Positions 6,965-10,026 of a DNA stretch of 10,026 nt are shown one piece after another. Source of the stretch: an uncultured Sphingobium sp. (GTDB lineage: Bacteria; Pseudomonadota; Alphaproteobacteria; Sphingomonadales; Sphingomonadaceae); contig CAJYHD010000740.1 of NCBI GenBank assembly GCA_913773715.1, forward strand, positions 1-10,026, given 5' to 3'. Both the position numbers and the translations under genes were made by a program. Every line of letters starts with the position of its first letter. Position 1 is the stretch's first letter. The notes under the pieces are model-generated. The model ran no database searches. It saw only the letters and a list, made by a program, of their open reading frames with translations, and was not told the origin of the DNA.

Positions 6965-7858
6965 ATGGATAACCGCTTCGGCGACATCGAGATTTTCCTC
7001 AACGTCGCGATCGAGGGCAGCTTTGCCGAAGCCGCGCGCGTCCTGCGGCTGACGCCGTCAGCGGTCAGCCGTTCCATCGCCCGGCTGGAAAAGCGGCTGG
7101 GCGTCACGCTGCTGCGGCGGACGACGCGCGCGTTGGCGCTGACGGCGGAGGGGTCCGCCTATCGCGACAGAATGAGCGCGCTCATCGCCGACATGGTGGA
7201 GGTGGAGGCGACCTTGTCTCAGGCGAGCCAAGGACCGCGTGGGCTGCTGCGGGTCAATGCGTCGCCATCGTTCGGGGTCCACTACCTGATCCCGCTGCTG
7301 CCGGGCTTTGCGGAATTATATCCGGCGGTGAGCGTAGAGTTGACGCTGACCGACAGCATCGTCGATCTGGTCGAAGAGCGCGCCGACGTCGCGATCCGCA
7401 TCGGTCCGTTGCGCGACACGCGGCTGCGCGCCAAGAAGCTGGGGCATAGCCGCATGGCGCTGGTCGCCAGCCCCGAATATCTCGCGCGCAGGGGCATGCC
7501 CGCAACACCCGACGATCTCGACGCGCATGACTGCCTGCGCTTCAGCTTTCGACGCTCGATCGACAGCTGGCCGTTCCGCATCGACGGGCGCGTGGTGCAG
7601 AAGCCGGTGGAGGGACGTTTCTTCGGCAATTCCGGCGAGGTGGTGCGGCAGATGGCGGTCGCAGGCTGCGGCATTGCGCGCCACGGCGCATTCCATGTCG
7701 CGGCGGATATCGCGGCGGGGCGGCTGGTCGAAGTGCTGGCGGCGTTCAACCCCGGCGACGGCGAGGATATTCATGCGCTCTACGCGGCGGAGGATCGAGA
7801 TGTGCCCAAGGTGCGGGCGTTGCTGGAGTATCTGGAGGGGGTTGAGGTGCTTGGGTGA
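6965..7858 (+). CDS. LysR-family transcriptional regulator
   Basis: A DNA-binding regulator of 297 residues, the normal length for the family. The winged helix-turn-helix is at the N-terminus, with the helices around residues 19-38 (SFAEAARVL then TPSAVSRSIARLE), followed by the linker helix to about residue 90. The effector-binding domain starts at LRVNASPSFG near residue 95 and contains ADVAIRIGPL and the VVRQMAVAGCGIA segment. The form resembles the CrgA-like subgroup, which often sits beside and controls a divergent oxidoreductase gene. That context fits here: the SDR starts 99 bases away on the opposite strand with a T-N11-A dyad between. The ATG at 6965 has only a modest GAAG upstream (6954-6957). 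The inducer is unknown. Confidence 0.92.
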   Translation: MDNRFGDIEIFLNVAIEGSFAEAARVLRLTPSAVSRSIARLEKRLGVTLLRRTTRALALTAEGSAYRDRMSALIADMVEVEATLSQASQGPRGLLRVNASPSFGVHYLIPLLPGFAELYPAVSVELTLTDSIVDLVEERADVAIRIGPLRDTRLRAKKLGHSRMALVASPEYLARRGMPATPDDLDAHDCLRFSFRRSIDSWPFRIDGRVVQKPVEGRFFGNSGEVVRQMAVAGCGIARHGAFHVAADIAAGRLVEVLAAFNPGDGEDIHALYAAEDRDVPKVRALLEYLEGVEVLG

Positions 7859-8055
7859 GGGGATTTGGGCAGTAGGAGACTGTCCGTTTCAGAGTTGCGA
7901 TGTGGTGATAGCTACCACTGGCGCGCCGCCTACCGACCGCAAGATACAATTCGGAAGTGGCTAACAAATCTTATGATTAAAACATCAATAGGTTTGAGGA
8001 ATAAACGGGTTGCGTCCGATGTGGGCATAAAGATACAGTCGAATCGGAGGTTTTC
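7859..8055. other. AT-richer intergenic stretch after the LysR gene
   Basis: I see no gene in these 197 bases. GTGGT (7902-7906) and ACCAC (7914-7918) form a five-pair stem with no T-run. TTGCGT (8010-8015) and GATACA (8032-8037), 16 bases apart, could be a weak promoter for the small reading frame at 8056, whose GGAGG ribosome-binding site is at 8046-8050. Confidence 0.4.
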
Positions 8056-8202
8056 ATGAGCGATAAAATTCAGCCGCAGTATTTGGAAAACAGTGTTCAG
8101 CCGAGGACGCCCCCTGCGCGTGATGAAGGGCAATTTTCGGCCCGTCCGGCATCTCCCCCGCCAACCACTTCGGAAAGCAAGCCTGCACGGCCACCAAAGT
8201 GA
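8056..8202 (+). CDS. Small proline-rich protein, first of a tandem pair (48 aa)
   Basis: I do not recognise this gene. It encodes 48 residues from an ATG with GGAGG (8046-8050) five bases upstream, the best ribosome-binding site in this region. The protein begins MSDKIQPQYLENSVQPRTPP and continues rich in P, S, R and T with no hydrophobic segment, ending PARPPK. It is therefore probably intrinsically disordered and soluble. Residues 9-20 match residues 9-20 of the next small frame with no gap (Y-[LI]-x-[ND]-S-[VA]-Q-P-R-x-P-P), although the codons differ. That implies selection on the protein and supports translation of both. Its TGA overlaps the GTG of the second frame. Proline-rich tails of this kind often act as docking peptides, but no function is claimed. 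Confidence 0.6.
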   Translation: MSDKIQPQYLENSVQPRTPPARDEGQFSARPASPPPTTSESKPARPPK

Positions 8203-8312
8203 GTGCTCCGGGGGATCGGCCTTATATTCCCGATTCAGCTCAACCGCGCATTCCGCCACCGCCGCCACCGCGACCAAATCCAATAGCACCGCCCGCGCGT
8301 CCTCCTCGCTGA
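8199..8312 (+). CDS. Small proline-rich protein, second of a tandem pair (37 aa)
   Basis: I do not recognise this gene. It encodes 37 residues starting at GTG 8199, which overlaps the first frame's stop (GTGA), an arrangement typical of translational coupling. It has no ribosome-binding site of its own. The start gives MS then, at residues 9-20, YIPDSAQPRIPP, aligning position for position with the first protein. The rest is a run of six prolines and a PPARPPR end. The last 78 bases overlap the 3' end of the convergent membrane-protein gene, so the two genes cannot both be read to the ends given without antisense overlap. Alternatively it could be the frameshifted tail of the first gene, but the shared N-terminal register argues for a separate paralogue. 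Confidence 0.5.
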   Translation: MSAPGDRPYIPDSAQPRIPPPPPPRPNPIAPPARPPR

Positions 8313-8942
8313 TGTAGGTGTTAAACGGAGTTGGACGCGCTTGATTGCAGATGCCGGTACATAAGTAAGCAGATCACCCTCGCTGTGCCTAACGTCTTCT
8401 GTTTCAATCCATTCGCCGTTAAGTGGACGCTCGGCCGTGACATAAAATGCAAGGCTGCCATCCAGCCCATATATGCATGGGGAAAACGGCGCGGTTTCGA
8501 AAATGCGGGTGTCTTCGCATAAAAGAGTGCGCCCATTATCGAGATCGACGATGATTTGAGTCGGAGTCACGTTCGTATCGGTCGCCGTCACAGACAGCCA
8601 AGCTGTCGGAATATCGTCGGTCCAACTTACGTTGAGCCAGCGCAGGGCACTGCTGCTCCAACGCCTGCCCCGCCATCTCCAGAACGCACCAATTAAGACA
8701 GTTGTCAAAAACGCTGTGACAGGGCGCCAGACAGGATGCTTCCAGCTATTTAGCGCCCTTGGCGCTTCAGGCGCCCAAAGCATGATGGCCGTTGCGGCCA
8801 TCCCAAATGCGACCGCACGAAAGAACACCTCAATTGGTGTATGGTGCTGACGTATGCCAGCATATGCGATCAAATAAGCGAGGTAACCGCTCCCCAATGC
8901 GAGTTGGAGGTGGAATGGTAGGCCTAAAATCTTATCATCCAT
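8235..8942 (-). CDS. Unrecognised three-segment membrane protein with soluble C-terminal domain
   Basis: The frame encodes 235 residues from ATG 8942, with AGGG six bases upstream. Hydrophobic segments lie at about residues 8-30, 38-57 and 71-88; an Arg/Trp-rich stretch (WRWRGRRW) follows at 88-95, suggesting a cytoplasmic C-terminus. Residues 96-206 form a soluble, probably mostly beta domain with TAWLSVTATD, QIIVDLDNGRTLLC and TYVPASAIKRVQLR. The last 29 residues are Arg/Trp-rich, lie antisense to the second small proline-rich frame, and look unlike the rest. A TAA sits in the +1 frame directly after the codons for VQLR (8321-8323). An ATG at 9056 would add 38 residues but overlaps the likely -10. 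Codon use is less GC-rich than in the surrounding genes, suggesting acquisition. It loosely recalls uncharacterised DUF6338-type membrane proteins, which I could not confirm. Confidence 0.7.
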   Translation of the reverse strand: MDDKILGLPFHLQLALGSGYLAYLIAYAGIRQHHTPIEVFFRAVAFGMAATAIMLWAPEAPRALNSWKHPVWRPVTAFLTTVLIGAFWRWRGRRWSSSALRWLNVSWTDDIPTAWLSVTATDTNVTPTQIIVDLDNGRTLLCEDTRIFETAPFSPCIYGLDGSLAFYVTAERPLNGEWIETEDVRHSEGDLLTYVPASAIKRVQLRLTPTSARRTRGRCYWIWSRWRRWRNARLS

Positions 8943-9056
8943 GCTTTGCCCTAACACCAGCAGTGAACCGCAACAAAATGGCCGGTCTGAAGCGCGCCGA
9001 ATTTGTCTGAGGCTGCTTAGTATAAGTTGCGGTGCTACGGAGGCGCTGCCTATCAT

Positions 9057-9062
9057 ATTATA
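9057..9062 (-). promoter_or_regulatory. Candidate -10 box for the membrane-protein gene
   Basis: The minus strand reads TATAAT at 9062 to 9057, a perfect -10 consensus preceded by a run of T. No -35 is evident at 16-18 bases. Transcription would begin near 9050, leaving an untranslated leader of about 108 bases before ATG 8942. This supports the shorter start for that gene. Confidence 0.4.
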
Positions 9063-9075
9063 AAAAATTGTGCGT

Positions 9076-9098
9076 CGACTTCCGCGGGAAGGAAGTCG
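9076..9098. repeat. Perfect 8-pair inverted repeat upstream of the membrane-protein gene
   Basis: CGACTTCC (9076-9083) pairs with GGAAGTCG (9091-9098) around GCGGGAA. It lies 14 bases upstream of the TATAAT on the minus strand, over the place a -35 would occupy, so it could be an operator for a dimeric regulator. A T-run follows on the minus strand only about eight bases later, making it a poor terminator. Confidence 0.45.
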
Positions 9099-9274
9099 CC
9101 GATGTCTCCGGGGCGGTGTGATTGTTGAACCGGTTCTATTCTAATCTGAATGTCCGCTCCTGGACGCGCCAAAATCTCGGTTGGATGGCTTCGATTGGCG
9201 CAAGCTGTCATGGCGCCCACCATTCATCCGCATTGTCAGTGGTCATTCAGGAAAATGGCGCTAGGCTGGTGTTC

Positions 9275-10026
9275 ATGCGTTTTTCCTTTCGCCGTCCGGC
9301 GGCTTCGCTCACCATCCTTGCCCTGCTGATTTCGGGAACCGCGCTGCCGCTGGCGGCGCAGACCGATCCGGCTACGCCTTCGCCGACCAAGAGCGCGATG
9401 GGGCAGGCGCAGGTGCGGCCGTGGCTCTATGAAAATAGCGACGTGCCGATCGATCCGGCGTGGCGCTTCGGAACGCTGCCCAACGGGCTGCGCTATGCGA
9501 TTCGTCGCAACGGCGTGCCGCCGGGGCAGGTCGCGGTGCGGCTGCGCGTCGATGTCGGATCGCTGATGGAGAAGCCGGACGAACTGGGCTACGCGCACTT
9601 CATGGAGCATCTGTCGATGCGCGGGTCGCGCCATGTGCCAGACGGCGAATCGAAGCGTATCTGGCAGCGGCTGGGCGTGACCTTCGGCAGCGACAGCAAT
9701 GCGGCGACGACCGCGACGGGCACGACCTATGCGCTCGATCTGCCGCAAGCGACGCCACAGACTCTGGGCGAGAGCCTGAAGATCCTGTCGGGCATGATGC
9801 TTGATCCCAATATCGTGGACAACGCGGTCGATGCCGAGCGGGCGGTGGTGCTGGCCGAGCGGCGCGAGAGCGAGGGGCCGCAGATGCGGATTTCCGATGC
9901 CAGCCGCGAACATTTCTTCGCCGGTCAGCCTCTTGCAACCCAATCGCCGATTGGGACCGTCGCTTCGCTGACTGCTGCGACGGCGGCCAAGGCGGAGGCG
10001 TTCCACGACCGCTGGTATCGCCCGGA
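9275..10026 (+). CDS. M16-family (insulinase/pitrilysin-like) zinc peptidase, 5' part
   Basis: The frame is open from ATG 9275 to the window edge, giving the first 250 residues of a protein whose long-form relatives have about 900-1000. An N-terminal signal peptide is clear: FRRP, a hydrophobic core at about residues 11-24, and a PLAA/Q cleavage site near 28-29, so the enzyme is exported to the periplasm or outer surface. The inverted zinc motif HxxEH is intact as HFMEH (H108, E111, H112). Further on, AERAVVLAERRE supplies the conserved E188 and the likely third ligand E195. TLPNGLRYAIRRN before the motif is typical of M16 N-terminal domains. A TAGG ten bases upstream is a weak ribosome-binding site; GTG 9269 is an alternative start. 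It probably degrades peptides in the envelope; the precise substrate is unknown. Confidence 0.9.
   Translation, partial: MRFSFRRPAASLTILALLISGTALPLAAQTDPATPSPTKSAMGQAQVRPWLYENSDVPIDPAWRFGTLPNGLRYAIRRNGVPPGQVAVRLRVDVGSLMEKPDELGYAHFMEHLSMRGSRHVPDGESKRIWQRLGVTFGSDSNAATTATGTTYALDLPQATPQTLGESLKILSGMMLDPNIVDNAVDAERAVVLAERRESEGPQMRISDASREHFFAGQPLATQSPIGTVASLTAATAAKAEAFHDRWYRP

Noticed and set aside
7902..7918. GTGGT/ACCAC inverted repeat as a terminator for the LysR gene
   Set aside because: There are only five pairs, no U-run follows, and it lies 44 bases past the stop; chance is likely.
7930..8327. A minus-strand Ala/Val/Glu-rich frame that could continue the membrane protein after one added T
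   Set aside because: The first 40 residues look helix-like, but they are the antisense of the proline-rich plus-strand frame in another register, and the rest degenerates. The gap-free similarity of the two small plus-strand peptides is stronger evidence.
8943..9056. Longer start of the membrane protein at ATG 9056
   Set aside because: It directly abuts the TATAAT box, leaving no room for a leader, and the extra residues are not membrane-like. ATG 8942 has an upstream AGGG.
9152..9165. GTCC/GGAC inverted repeat before the M16 gene
   Set aside because: A four-pair stem is expected by chance in GC-rich sequence.
9236..10006. A minus-strand open frame opposite the M16 peptidase
   Set aside because: It is Arg/His-rich antisense. 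The plus strand has a signal peptide and the HxxEH motif.

Overview
The window looks like chromosomal DNA of a GC-rich alphaproteobacterium, most likely a sphingomonad (Sphingomonas, Sphingobium or a relative). Three things point there: strong G/C preference at third codon positions, the lepB-rnc-era order, and two kinds of palindromic intergenic repeat of the type common in that group. The assignment rests on pattern recognition, not on a search.

Positions 1-2064 (minus strand) carry lepB (signal peptidase I), rnc (RNase III) and the 5' part of era (ribosome-assembly GTPase), transcribed in that order and leaving the window at its left edge. lepB and rnc overlap by two bases. era is separated from rnc by a cloverleaf-like repeat, has only a TTG start, and carries an apparent one-base deletion near 345 that breaks its reading frame. 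Divergent from lepB, pgi (2242-3741) and gor (3897-5243) encode glucose-6-phosphate isomerase and glutathione reductase, separated by a second palindromic repeat.

Positions 5300-6865 (minus strand) hold a small 2-oxoglutarate/Fe(II) dioxygenase of the amino-acid-hydroxylase type, downstream of a short-chain dehydrogenase/reductase. The reductase is divergent from a LysR-type regulator (6965-7858). The 99-base gap between them carries a T-N11-A dyad, so the regulator probably controls the reductase, and perhaps the dioxygenase, as well as itself.

Positions 7859-9274 are visibly richer in A+T and contain no housekeeping gene. They hold two very short, overlapping, proline-rich reading frames (8056-8202 and 8199-8312) on the plus strand. 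The two align without gaps from their own start codons and share a Y-[LI]-x-[ND]-S-[VA]-Q-P-R-x-P-P core, so they look like tandem paralogues. Convergent with them is a gene for an unrecognised protein with three membrane segments and a soluble C-terminal domain. This is the best candidate for something undescribed in the window.

From 9275 to the right edge runs the 5' end of a secreted M16-family zinc peptidase with an intact HxxEH motif. No tRNA, rRNA, CRISPR array, insertion sequence or integrase was seen.
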